This document shows positions 34,989-47,296 of a stretch of 64,000 nt of DNA, piece by piece. The DNA lies in assembly GCA_037043015.1 (NCBI GenBank), contig CM073324.1:27482097-27546096 (forward strand), in the 5' to 3' direction. The DNA comes from Bryum argenteum. Taxonomy: Eukaryota > Streptophyta > Bryopsida > Bryales > Bryaceae. Made by a program: the position numbers and the translations under genes. Numbering within the stretch: position 1 is the stretch's first letter; each line of letters starts with the position of its first letter. The notes beneath the pieces are model-generated. The model searched no databases. It had not been told where the DNA came from and saw only the letters and a list, made by a program, of their open reading frames with translations.

Positions 34989-35616
34989 CGCTTCTGAAAG
35001 TGATTTCCGCTTACCAACAACAGCTCGCTAATTACACAACTTCAATAAGGATGAACCGGAAAAAATCAGCACTCCGCTTTTAAGAAAAGCTCGTATCATC
35101 GCGACTCTTCTTGCGCCTGAAAGATCGAAGCGGAAGACAGTTTCCAAAGAAGTACGAAATTATACCGCTGTGGTGCACCAAATTTGGCCGTCTGAGCACC
35201 GATCGACGCCAATTTCAGCGGCGCACCACAATCGATCGCCAGGTTGTGATAAAATATACGATGGATCAATCAATCATACGAAATGCATCCGATTGAAATG
35301 CAGCAGCTGAATCTCAACAGCAGATCTGGCGCCAAAATAGAGAGCCCTGTTCACACACGCATTTTTAAAACCCTGACGTGTGACGTGGCACATGGCGTGG
35401 CAATAATGTGACCGAGGTGGACTTGTCCGCCGCTGGTGAACTCGAAGTCGTGCTCGTGAAGAATGTGTCTCGGAGACCGATGGCTCAATCGATTGCTGCA
35501 CGCACCGCAATCAAACTGATTGCTAATTACTCGCAGTCGGTGGTTTCTACTCGCATTCGTCACTCTCGGCAGTTGAGTAGATATTGCTGTGTGGGGAGTC
35601 CAAGTTATGCTTCCTG
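34989..35616. promoter_or_regulatory. Shared 5' region of RHL1 (-) and AFG1-like (+)
   Basis: The two start codons are 628 bp apart in divergent orientation. The interval is GC-richer than the spacer and contains TGACGTGGCA-type motifs at about 35386-35400 (ACGT core). It must hold both promoters. A shared bidirectional promoter is inference. Confidence 0.5.
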
Positions 35617-38601
35617 ATGGCGTCGCGTTTGCGCTCTCTCCTTCTTTGGGGTGAGCTTCCTACCGCAATTGACGATCGCGGCGATGTTTCATTGCAGTAG
35701 GAAGAAGGGTCGGGAGCAGAGGTGACCTTTCTTTCATGCGTTCGAGTGGCATCGTTTGTGGCAGGTGAGAGAATGCAATTGCGATACTATGGGATTGCTG
35801 CTGGCTCCGGCCCTCTGGAATTGTACAAAAACCATATCAATAGCGGTCAATTGGAAGCTGGAAACTCGGCTCAGGTGTGCTTCTGACCATCGTCCCTATT
35901 CTACAATTTCTTCGGATAATGCGGAAGCATTTTATGACGAAAAAATAATCTAGGGTTGCACGATTTCACAGCGACTACTTCTAGAGTTGTATGAATTGAA
36001 CTTTGAATCATGTGAACAATGCGATTCTGACTAGTTCTGTTCTTCTTGACCTGCAATTAAGTGCGCAATCAGTTGCACATTCGCACCAAAATCATGTCAC
36101 ACCTTCAAAGAATAGAAAACGCTGAATTATACCTAACATTAAGGAGTTTGGCTATGAGCAGGAGAGAGCTGTAGAAGCTCTTGAGGTACTTCATCGAGAA
36201 TTAGGACATGCTGAGGACGCCAGGTATGTTGACCCTAGATGAAAATAATTTGTGTCTGTACGTGTGACACTTCAATAATCCCGAGTGCTCATGGTCTAGC
36301 TATTCTAGGTCTGCAATTATGTTTTTGAGAGTTGAGCATTTTTCGAGGAGCTTCATGATATCGTGAAGAGTTTACCTTGGGAAAGATTCTTTTCATAATA
36401 GCGACCAAAAGTCCTCGAACAGTCTTGTCCTACTAAAAGCCTTTTTGAATCACTGTATTGATGAAATTAGTCTTGGTAGGTGGTGGTTGTCAATGGCTGG
36501 GTGGTACCGACCTCCCGCATTGAAGGGCATGTACATGCATGGGACTGTGGGAACCGGAAAGACATTTCTTATGGATCTCTTCTACAATCAAGTTCCAGTG
36601 CACAAAAAACGCCGTGTGCACTTCCATTCATTCATGTTGGCCTCTCTGTGCTCCTTGACTGTAAGGGTCGTGAGGCTAGTTTCCTGCATCTCGATTTTTT
36701 CTGTGCTTGAGGAACATTGTTATTGAACATTGAGTATGCATGTCAGGCTGGACGTGCACAAACGGCTACACAAGCACGGGAGAGCCTCCAACGCAGTCGA
36801 AGTGGTGGCCATGCAACTATTGCAGCAGTCACGTCTACTATGTTTAGACGAAGTTGAAGGTACCTTATATTTCTCTATATGTTGTGCTTTGATTTGAAGA
36901 TTCTACAGATCTCTGAATTGTGGATCAATAGTGACAGACATAGCGGATGCTCTGATGCTGAAGCGCTTGTTTGAAGTTTTGTGGCCCATGGGCATCTTAG
37001 TGGTCGCCACTTCTAACACGGTTCCGGATCAACTGTATCAGAATGGTTTAAATCGCGCACTGGTGAGTTACTTTTAGGATTTCGATTCATTCTCTTAAAA
37101 GTTTCTACGAACGCCACCTGCCTTAACACTGGAGGCACTTTTGCCTTGAATCATTTAATCATTTTACTAGCTACTTTTCTGGAATTGCACCATGATTGTG
37201 AGGATCATGGCGAACTTACACTTTCGTATGCTTGACAGTTCTTGCCTTTCATCCATCAGCTCAAGGATTACTGCGATATCTACAATTTGAACTCAGTAGA
37301 TGGAATCGACTATCGTCGTCGCCATGGTTGGTCTGGACATTTCTATCATTGTCCGCTAGATGACAATGTTGACGGCATCATGGATCAGATGTTTTTGAAG
37401 CTGGCAGGTGATATTTTGTGAAATCATATGAGCTAAAATCAACCTTAGTAAGTTGTCAGTGGTCAGTGGCACTTGGCAATCCAATAAGGCAACTTCTTAG
37501 TGTTTCTTTGTTGTGTTAGCCTACTTCCGCGAAACTTATATATCACTATCAGGAATCTGATTTGTTATTATCTTTAACTTTGACTTGTAGTGATATTTTT
37601 CTGAGGGGTTCTTCGTGTGGGCACTTAAAGGTACTATTGTAATGCATTTATCTGCATGCCTCCAGGAGTGGAAGGGACTTCACAGCCCGTAGTGGGGTCT
37701 ATGGGCAGGCAGTTCCACATATTAGCCGCCAAAGGTGTAGCACGGGCGTCGTTCTCTTATTTGTGCAAGACGGCGTTTGGAGCTGCGGACTATTTTGCTA
37801 TTGCTGAGAATTTCGCCATCTTACTTCTCGACAGGTGAGATACCGTGAATATAACCTCCATATGTAAAGACACCTTAAAGTGAATGACGACACTATTCCA
37901 AATGGTATCCGTTAGCATTCAGTCAGACGCTTTGGTATGGTTGGCACTTCGGTCGGCAGTGGTTTCATCCGTGAACCGAAGAAAGATGTCAAGAGGGTTA
38001 GAGCATCTTTGAAGCCCTCATTGCCAGTACGGCCCAGGGTTTTTGCAGCAATATTCATGACGTTACAGGAGTTCACATTTTTGATCAAATGTTTCTCTTT
38101 TCTGTACACATGAATTTACATGCAAGGGAATGGATGATGCGCAGAATTCCGAGACTTGCAGACTCAAGCTGTGAGAATGAAGCAAGGCGTTTCATTAATC
38201 TCATTGACATACTGTATGAAACCAACACAATACTCATCTGTTCAGCTGCTGTTCCCCCTGATTCTCTCTTTTTTAATGCTTCTGCATTGGAGGAGAGTCC
38301 TACTGTGGACGGATTGGGAGCCGCAGGATTTCGGATTGTTGGGGAAGGAGGCAGTTCTGGCAGGTCAACATTAATGATAGGCAATATGGAGTGGAGTGCC
38401 ACTGGGAGGCAGGGCGCATCACTGGCGGGCCTCACTGGGGCAAGCTTCACAAGGAAGGCAGCTCCTCGTGCTGTGTCTCGACTCTTGGAGATGCAAAGTG
38501 AGTCATACATCGCTAAAGCTAGAAACTCACAAATTAAGGTCCAATTAGAAGAATTACGCGCCTCAACGAGCGTACACTTTGCTTTTGACAAAAACACATA
38601 A
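35617..38601 (+). CDS. AFG1: AFG1-like mitochondrial AAA+ ATPase (LACE1 family)
   Basis: Ten exons (35617-35650, 35698-35721, 35765-35874, 36144-36223, 36480-36635, 36747-36859, 36932-37062, 37239-37407, 37666-37834, 38145-38601) stay in phase and give 480 aa. In yeast and animals the family aids turnover of mitochondrial-encoded respiratory chain subunits at the inner membrane. The N terminus [12 protein letters not shown] is presequence-like. [19 protein letters not shown] is the family's entry motif. Walker A is GTVGTGKT (104-111); Walker B is LLCLDEVE with Asp169/Glu170. Sensor and arginine-finger segments [23 protein letters not shown] follow, and the C terminus has [18 protein letters not shown] replaces the usual DEFQ, while the essential Asp-Glu pair is kept. 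The donor of exon 5 (GTTGGC) is weak but is fixed by phase and by the motif [10 protein letters not shown]. Confidence 0.94.
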
Positions 38602-38829
38602 TGAACACATTGCATGACAAGTGTAAAGTACAGGAATCAATTAGTGCAAAGTGCGAAGTCTAGAAATCAAGTACAGTTGTAACTGTTGAAGTTTCTAGCT
38701 CTACTCCCATCTGGGGTCATAAATTGGATTGGGGAAACTTAGTAGCACAACATGTCACTTTCTTATTTACATTTAGAATAAGTTTTAGCGAAACAGTCGT
38801 GTGCATAGAATGTGTGATTTGCAAGGACG

Positions 38830-39190
38830 ACTGAGAGGAAACCTGAAGCCTATTTGTTCGCATCCCGTAAGCATGTCGTAGCAATTGACATTATCTCTAA
38901 TTGGCCATATCATGAGCGAGGGGAATTCTGGTACAATTGATTGTTGAGCCTTTCTTTTAAGTGCTGAGATCTCCGGAATTCATACTCAATTGAATAATGG
39001 GATGCATTGAAACTGTTGATATGGGAGTAGTTGCCATGATTGCATCTCATGGCGCATTTTAACTCGTGTTGTAACCTGAATTAACTTTTGCTTGTTGAGT
39101 TTGTTGTGCCAGCTATTCACTTCTCATGTATGCTTTCACGAAGGCATAAGTTTCAAATGCAGGAACTTTAGTTTAGCTTCCTTCTTTCAA
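38830..39190 (+). pseudogene. Duplicated 5' fragment of the NYN-domain gene
   Basis: This region matches 47108-47455 along its length, including CATGAGCGAGG, GAGTGCTGAGAT and GTTGCCATGATTGCATC. The matched part covers the upstream region and first exon of the NYN gene at 47297. The equivalent of the start (ATGGGAGTAGTTGCC at about 39023) is followed by a stop after 12 codons, so it no longer encodes the leader. No later exons follow. It lies just downstream of the AFG1-like gene, 8.3 kb before the functional copy. Confidence 0.75.
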
Positions 39191-39550
39191 AGCGGACTAG
39201 TGTTGTTAAACAGTAACCGAGTCGTTGTGAATCTTTTAAGTCATAGAGGGCAAGTCATAGAGTTATCATTGTCTATTAGTGCAACACTTCAATGATGCAA
39301 GATTATCCACAAGTAAAAAGTAAGAAGTTGACATGGGTGATCAAAATCTTCTCATTTACAAGAGATGTACATGATAATTAGCCAAGTGCAAATGAGCTCT
39401 TTTACAAGAATAGCTTAGACTCATGATACAACCTAGAAAGGGTGATCATGATTGCATTTGATAATGTCAATCTTCACTTAATGTTACGCATGTCACTTAT
39501 CACATCAATGCTTCTTGTAGTAAAACTTGCATGGAATGAATAGTCACCTT

Positions 39551-39753
39551 CACTAGTAGAATATGGCACTAAAAGTGACATCTGATGATACATATTGGAT
39601 GTTCCAATTCATTCCATTCTCTAACTACATCAAAATAAATGACAATAAAATAGTCTATTTTGATGTCATTAGAAACACAATTCAAATTGCTACTATGTGT
39701 TATTACGGACAAGTCATTATGAACGTCACTTTTAGTGTCATTTTCTACTAGTG
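39551..39753. mobile_element. CACTA-type MITE, well preserved
   Basis: It starts CACTAGTAGAATATGGCACT and its inverted end reads CACTAGTAGAAAATGACACT. The inverted repeats extend about 33 bp with few differences. CTT flanks both sides (39548-39550 and 39754-39756), the expected 3 bp duplication. At 203 bp it is the best-preserved copy of the CACTA MITE family in this window. Confidence 0.85.
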
Positions 39754-39775
39754 CTTATCTTAGAACATTCAAAGT

Positions 39776-40009
39776 TGTAAGAGTCTAGTTGTCAAAACAA
39801 GCAAAAACTACAAAAGAAATATATTGATCCAAGACTTAGGTTTACAATGAATAAGAGTCCCTTATATACTAATCTCTTGGCTCAACTGCCGAGGCTATAC
39901 TTTAGCTCTACTGCCGAGGCTATACTTTAGCTCTACTGCCGAAGTTTTATTTATAAAATTAATAGCGAGTGAACATCCGAGCTTATCAACGAGGCCTTGG
40001 CCCATGACA
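39776..40009 (-). repeat. LTR of the Ty3/gypsy element (downstream copy in element orientation)
   Basis: Runs TG...CA, 234 bp, with a short internal tandem repeat (CTACTGCCGAGGCTATACTT). Nearly identical to 45050-45286. Confidence 0.93.
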
Positions 40010-43000
40010 AATGCCTCCTCTTCCTCCTGTGCTGATGAATTAACAAGTGTCATACAAGAGAATGTGCCCAAGGAATATCAAGATTTGGGCCGCAACAAAG
40101 CGCTCGTAATCGCTCTAAGGCCATGACATTTTGTAATTGGCAAAACAGTTTCCCCTAAGTAGGCTCCGCCATCCTCGTCCACTTTACAAGTAGTTGCCAA
40201 CCGCGCCTACGACGTCGATGTTGCAACACTCTTTCAATCGCATACTCGTCCTCTCTGAGTGGATGCCTCGAAAGCGGGATTGCTCAAAACAACACCGGCT
40301 CATTATCACGAGGTAGTTGGGAAGGCAACGGATCCTCACCGCTTTTTCACTAAACTCACATGAAAAAAATGGATGAATACCGACGGTGTATTCAAACGAA
40401 CCGCATGTGTACCTACGCACTCCAATACACGATAAGGAAGAGCAATCCAATCAAGCTTCTTGATTGGCCGGGACGTGTTGATGTTCTTCAACTTCAACCA
40501 CACACGATCACCGGGACGAAAATCCTTGGCCATTGAGCGTCGTGTATTTGACTGACGTTCTTGAGTCTCTTGCGCAATGGCCATTGCCGTTGTTGCCAGT
40601 TTACTTGAATTACACCAGTGCTCAACAAGCTTGTGTCCTTTTTCCGCCGGTGACAACGAAGAATCTGCCTCCTCGGGTATAGTAATATTCATGACCGAAT
40701 GATGATAACCGTGAGTCATAAAAAATGCAGACATACCTATAGACTGCGACACACGATTATTCAACGCCATCATCGCGATCGGCAACTGAAAAGCCCAATC
40801 TTCTTGCTCAAATGTCGTGAAAATACGAAGATATGTTTCAAGCTCTTGATTCGCCCTCTCTGTTGCACCATCTGCCTCCGGGATGGAAAGTCATGCCGAC
40901 AACCGACGCTGTAATCTTCATCAATCTGCATACTACATCCCAAAGCGGACTAACAAATTGACTACCACGATCCGACACAATCGCTGCAGGCAATCCGTGA
41001 TCTTGAAAAACTTGCTTCTAAAAGTTTGTGAGCCACATCAAGTCACAAATTGTCTTCATAGGCAAGACAAAGAATGATAGATTTGGACAAACGGTCTGTC
41101 ACAACCATGATATTTGTCTGATCGCCGCTTGCGCCAATCCGTAATAAAATCAATGGAGAACTCACCAAATCCGTGCGGAATTGGCAAAGGTTTTAAAGAA
41201 CCTCGCTTCTCGCTTCCCGCCAAATCTTCGATTTTCCACACACGCTGCGCCCGCATAAAATCTCCGAACATCTTGTGTCAACCTGCGCCACGATATTCAC
41301 GCCAATCATCGTCACGCGCACCCCTCACGACCCTGGATGTCCTGCTAGTGGTGAATCATGAGTAGATTGGATCAAACGCGTCCAAGAGGTTCGTGCACCG
41401 AATCCATATTCGTCCACGCCAACGCAATCGATGACCAATCTACGTAACACTCACTAATCGTGATAGGTAAGCCCCATTCTTTAGGTAGTCGGCGCCACCA
41501 TCCATAACCGCCGCGCATCTTCCAATAACGATGATTTGTTTGCGACAACATCCCATAACGCAATCATCTCTCGTCAATAAATAGACATATGGGACGCGGG
41601 GTCATTATCGACTCAGAAAGGTGAGTCTCTTTCTCCGAATCGCATCACCATCTCGCGATCCATGCGGATTTAGCGACAACCTTCAAAGCGCCATCATCTC
41701 CGTCCAAAAGTGACGATATCGATTCACGATACGATCATCATCTGCGTGTTGGGAAGATCATGTTCCCGACGAGAAAGTGCATCCGATTGAACTTGATCCT
41801 CGCCAGCTTGTGACACGATCTCAAAGTCAAAATCATTCAACTCGTAGGCCTAACGCATTTGCCTTCTCGCTCAAATGTTGTTTATTCTCAAAATAAGCCA
41901 AATGCGATGATCCAACTCACTTCAAAATGTTGGCCAACAAGAATGTACGCCACTCGCGGATGCAATGTAAAATCGCTAAGATTTCCTTTATCGTGAATCG
42001 GATAATTGGACTCACGATCGTATGTTTCTTGAGAAATAAGCAACCGCATGCCAAAGTCCGTCCCACTTTGCATTAAGGTGCCACCAACAAAGATAACCAG
42101 AGGAATCACATTCAATGGTTGTTTCCAAACCCGAGTCCATTTAACGAAAGACCGCGCATGATTTAATTAACGCCTCCTTCAATCGATCAAAGGCGTGTTG
42201 ACATTTCGATGTCCAATGGAAAGGTTGATCTTTCCGCGTTAGTCGAGTAAGAGGTTATGCAATGTTAGAATATCCATCTATGAATTGTCGATAATAATTG
42301 CGTAAACCTAAAAATCCACGAACTCTTTTCACTTTTGTTGGCGGCTCCCATCATGAATTGCCTCAAGTTTTCTTTGGATCACCCTAAAACCCCAACCGTC
42401 TTCACCAAATATCCAAGATACTTAATAGTGTCTGCTTCAAACTCGCCTTATCAAAATCAAGTTGAAGCCTGCGTTAGCAAGCGTTCACGGATGATCTTGA
42501 GAATCGCATCACGATGTTCTTTTTGAGTATCACTATAGATCACCACGCTCATCAATATACGCGGAGCAAAGATATATCCAATTCGTCGCAAGATCCAATT
42601 AATATATCGCTGAAAAGTTGCGGTGCGCCACCACCAAACGGTGTGACCAACCACTCATATAAGCCAAAGCGTGTTTTAACGCCGTCTTCCACTCATCACC
42701 TTCTTTCACACGTATCCGATGAAACGCAGAGATTACATCAACCTCGGAGATATATTTGGTCATGAAAGAATGGATCTTAACGCCTCATCAATGCGCGGAA
42801 TCGGATAGTCGCCCTTCCGACTCATCTCGCTCAATCGCCGATAGTCAACACGTAATCGCAATCCTCCGCCAGCTTTTCATTAAAATATGACCGAGTCACC
42901 AGAGGTGAATTACTTACGCGAATAAATCCATTATCCAACAACTCCGTAAAGGGTCTTGCGCAAAACTAATAATTGATCCTCGGACATCCGATATAAATGG

Positions 43001-45049
43001 CACGGCAGGGATGTCATCATTAGTCTTCCTTCAATAAGATTGATCTCGTGATCAACCCTTTCCTATGCGGGAACGACTTTGCATCTTGTCGATTAAAAGC
43101 GTCAATAATCGGCATGAGCGATCGGGGGAGTATTGTGTGCGGGTCCCTATACACCTTCTCATTGAGTGCCCTCCGGATGTCAACCAAGTTCGGCACTAAA
43201 ACCTCTACCTGTTCACCGCTTCCGCAAAGTTTGAATCACCGACGACGCGTATCTCTCAGATTGGCTCCAACGTAATCGGTCGAGTCTTCACAATCATCTT
43301 GAAAGGTTTTGAACGCAAACTTCTTCTTTAGCAGGCCGAACACTTGCATCACGTCGCCCATCCAACCTTTTCCCAAGATTATATCATCTATCCGTCCCGG
43401 AATAACATAGGCAACAATCTTCTCCTCCATACCATCAATATCGCCATAAAATTTGCAATTTGGCAAATCATAGGCCGCTTCTTCATTGTCGTAATTTCGC
43501 TTCCAAAGATCTAGGTTGAATAGATGACGATCCAACCCTCTCCGTCGAACAAATTGCTGCATACGCAGAAAGCATTGGCATCCGTAGATCACATAAAGCA
43601 CGAGTAGATATAATTGAGTTTATTAAAACATCAACATACATACTACCCGTGTCTAAGTCGCCTCCTGGATTCTTCAACTTTGACAACCCGCTTCCACGCT
43701 TCCGATCGAGTCTTATGCCGGAGTCGCTGCTTTTTTTCCGACTCTACATCGTAGTCACAACTCTCCATCTCTTTGGCCTCCTCTATCTCGACATTGCTTT
43801 TTTTCTCACCGCGCGCACTATCGAAGTTTTGTCCGCGCTTCTCTTTCTTCTTCTTCTTCTCATTGCCTTCACTCGCTTGGATGAATTTAATCATTTTTGC
43901 ACGACGGCCTCGCTTTAAACATAAAAACAACGCCCCTCTTGGCGACACCGTTGTTGTTCCTCCAAAGTCGACGCCTCCGGCTTCGCTTATTTGGACCGTA
44001 GGCATCCAATCCATCTCATCTCCATCCGACCATACGCGATTTGATGTCGCGATCGGAGCCGCACGACCTTCCCGATATCAGCAAGCAATCGCTTGAGAGC
44101 CGACCGCCAACAAAGCTTGGACAAACATACTATAATCGATGTACGCCACAGTCCAATCATCGCTGCATCTCTCTCGAGTTGAGAAAGACACCGTGAAGAT
44201 ATCTTATCTTCACCATATCCGAACCATGGTAAGTTGACTCTCACCAAGCTCCTTCTCAAACTTGGGCAAGAATGTTGCGAATGACTCCTACCCCGCCTCA
44301 TTGCTTGAAGCCGATTCAATGCCTACACACTGATTCGGGTCGATGTAAACGCTATCAAGATGTTGAATAAAAGTCGCCGCATTGCAACCACGCTGATTTT
44401 GGTAGAAAGATACTACCATCATCTCAGCGCTTTGCGTCCCATCCTCGAAAACAAGTATGCGGCTTGATCTTGAGGTGTACCAAATCTACCCCATCAATTC
44501 AAGCTTGTTATCCGCTTCGACCTTCTATATCGGGTAGCCCTTGCGACTCCGTCAAACTTTGAAATATCCGCAATCGCTTGCGCAATGCGACGACGCCTCC
44601 TCCATATTGTTGCCGCATTGATTGCGGCATCATCTCGCGATGAAGACGGACCTCCTAAACTCGTGAATTGTCCAAATTACGGAGCCACTGCGATCAAGTG
44701 CAACCAATCGCGATAGCCAACTTCTCGACCACGAGAAGCTTGAAGTTGTGTGCGCAACCTCACGATCTCCCCGCTGATAGTCTTCCGCCGTAATTTCTCA
44801 TTGCGCTGCTGCTGCTGCTGCAAGATCTCATCATCGATCATCCGGGCGTTCTCCATCTCAAAAAGCAACACCTCTCAATCAACTCTTCAGCTTCGCAAAG
44901 CCTTCAAATGCGTCCCGGTTCGCGGGCTATCTTCAATCACTACCACGAGGGTGGATAAGTTCCTCAATCTAATCAATGTCCTACTTTTGTCGTTTGAAAA
45001 AACAAGGGAGGATGAAGCCCTTTAGAAAATCAAGAGAAGTCTTTGATTA

Positions 45050-45286
45050 TGTAAGAGTCTAGCTGTCAAAACAAGCAAAAACTACAAAAGAAATATATTG
45101 ATCCAAGACTTAGGTTTACAATGAATAAGAGTCCCTTATATACTAATCTCTTGGCTCAACTGCCGAGGCTATACTTTAGCTCTACTGCATCCGAGGCTAT
45201 ACTTTAGCTCTACTGCCGAAGTTCTATTTATAAAATTAATAGCGAGTGAACATCCAAGCTTATCAACGAGGCCTTGGCCCATGACA
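45050..45286 (-). repeat. LTR of the Ty3/gypsy element (upstream copy in element orientation)
   Basis: Runs TG...CA, 237 bp, about 98 percent identical to 39776-40009. AAAGT follows directly, matching the sequence before the other LTR. Confidence 0.93.
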
Positions 45287-45291
45287 AAAGT

Positions 45292-45480
45292 CAATAGCTC
45301 TCGTATTAGTAGAATTGACAAAGAAGTGACGCCAAAGTGACTTGTCCCTACTGAAAAAAGAGTACCTATTTAAATTGTGCTTCTAACTACATCAAATTAA
45401 ATGATCATGTTTATCACTTTCCATTAAATTTTTGCTAGTCTAGTAGGTTGTAGTATAGTTTATAGAAATGATACAACCCC
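45292..45480. mobile_element. Truncated CACTA-type MITE copy
   Basis: ATTAGTAGAATTGACAAAG at about 45306 resembles the family's left end. The text ATTGTGCTTCTAACTACATC and TAAATTTTTGCTAGTCTAGT is shared with the 22985-23288 copy. No right terminus was found. It directly abuts the Ty3/gypsy insertion. Confidence 0.5.
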
Positions 45481-46036
45481 TATTATATATGTTTTTTTGT
45501 GATATTGTAATTCATGTGAAGGTTGTTTCTTCTTAATCTTGAACGTCCTTGGTGTATTTTTAGCCAAGAACTTGGTTTCAAAAAAATGGGATATAGATGA
45601 TGATATAGATAAGCTATTGAGATCTAAACCGTGTAATAAACTTATAGTAGACATGCTGTAGATCGTTTGGACCAAAACTTGAGTCATGGGATGTTATAGA
45701 TTGTAAGATCATAACCTTTCAGTGCGCAAAACATGTTACAAATAACTATCATTTCCACTTGGAAGTGAAATACTATCAACATGAAATCTGCAATAAAAAA
45801 TCAACATCTTCATATCAAAGACTCTATTGTACCAATAAATTTATCAAAAAAATATCTGCGCTCAAATAGTAGCTTCGGAATGGTGAAAATTGCTAAACAT
45901 TTTACGAAGGAAAAATAGTCGAAAAGTAGACCCCTTGCACTCAAATCCAAGCCTTATCTTCAATACATCTTCGATTGGGTTAAGGTTTCTACCACTAAAA
46001 CTAGACTATAGACTGAATCCATTTCAAAAAAGAAAG

Positions 46037-46305
46037 TTAACCCCTAAAGATCCACCATGTTTTGGAAGCTTGAAATCCCAACAATGACCACTATGTACTA
46101 ATGGGGGTACGTCCAATATTTTTGGAATTTTTTATATTTTCACCCGCAGGATCTTGAAGTAGACTACCATCGGTAGTAGTGTGAAAATTTTCAACCGTTG
46201 GATCATCACTAGATGTGAGATCATAACATTTGAAGTTGACTGTAAATTTTTTTTTGGCCTTGACGGTAAAAGCCGAATCGGTGGCCGTAGTCGTTTAGGG
46301 GTTAA
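46037..46305. mobile_element. TTAACCCCTAA-ended inverted-repeat element, short copy
   Basis: The left end TTAACCCCTAAAGATCCACC and the inverted right end TTAACCCCTAAACGACTACG close a 269 bp element. The interior is related to 20100-20420 and 62100-62300 (for example GGATCTTGAAG...CGTTGGA). The ends include TTAA on both sides, so either a TTA target (PIF/Harbinger) or a TTAA target (piggyBac-like) would fit. Confidence 0.65.
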
Positions 46306-47296
46306 AATCTAACAGCGGATGAAGGAGATATAGCTCCTCAAAAATCATCGTTTCAATTTTTTCATCGTATAAACATCATTGCAAATTCAATACCAAAGTT
46401 ATCCGGATCAAAAGTCTTCCAACTACAAAACTGTTGAAATGCATCTAAAGATCACACTAACGTAAAATAATTCATGAAAAACTATTTTCATCTCACATAG
46501 TTAGCTTGTATTGGAAAAACATGCCAAATGTTAAAAAACCCAAAAACAAAAGCTGCTTCCACTAAAACGCATGCCATTTACTTATACTTTATTGTGCCGA
46601 TCTGAAATTTTTTTCACACAAATTAGACTTGATTTGTGACCCAACCCAAGTAGTTCCGATTAAAACAAAATTTGGATGAAAAAATTATGGCTTTTCAAAA
46701 TTTGTGCCTCTCATCCAAGATGTCGTTTCTCGACACTAGGGGGACGGTTAGGGATAAAGTACAACTTCGGACTTTCTATCATTAAGGACTTCCTTTTGCT
46801 GGATGGAAAACGGCGAACGACAGACCGACGAACGGCAAATTCCGTAGCACGGCGAACGAGATGTGCACCTGACGAAGAATTGGAGTTAGTGGTGGAGAAG
46901 CTCATGTCACGATAACTCCAACACCGTCGGCATGGGCGACGTGGACATCCTCTGGTGAACAATTTGCCACCATTCTGTCGTTTACGAGCATTTCACGGCA
47001 CAAATGGATTTGATCCAGCTATCTGCAGCGCTTCATTAGGGTTCTCTAATTCTCAAGTTAACGAAACGAACAGTCCCGTATAGAGAATGACTGTTTTCCA
47101 AGAACTAGTGAGAGAATTCCGAAGCCGATTTGCCCATATTCCGTAACCATGTCGTAGGAATTGGCACTATTTCCAATTGACCATCATGAGCGAGGAGAAT
47201 TTTCCAACAACTGAATTTTGAGGCTTTCCTTTGAGTGCTGAGATTTCGGGAAATCGCACTGAATAGAGCAATTAGGAATGCATTTGAGCTGCTGGT
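46306..47296 (+). promoter_or_regulatory. Spacer and 5' region of the NYN-domain gene
   Basis: The left part is AT-rich spacer with nothing recognised. From about 47108 it corresponds to the fragment duplicated at 38830. That conserved part should include the 5' UTR and promoter. Confidence 0.4.

Larger units (their letters stand above)
39776..45286 (-). mobile_element. Ty3/gypsy LTR retrotransposon (fossil, minus strand)
   Basis: Two near-identical direct repeats of about 235 bp bound this 5.5 kb element. AAAGT flanks both sides (39771-39775 and 45287-45291) as a 5 bp target duplication. On the minus strand the order is gag-like, protease, reverse transcriptase/RNase H, integrase, then a polypurine tract at 40014-40028 next to the downstream LTR; integrase after reverse transcriptase is the Ty3/gypsy order. 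The LTRs differ by about four substitutions and one 3 bp indel, so the insertion is young. The internal coding region is nevertheless broken, with roughly ten or more breaks by eye, so this copy is not autonomous. Confidence 0.9.

Noticed and set aside
38085-38615. 176-codon open frame on the minus strand
   Set aside because: It is opposite the last exon of the AFG1-like gene, whose sense frame has clear family homology and correct splicing.
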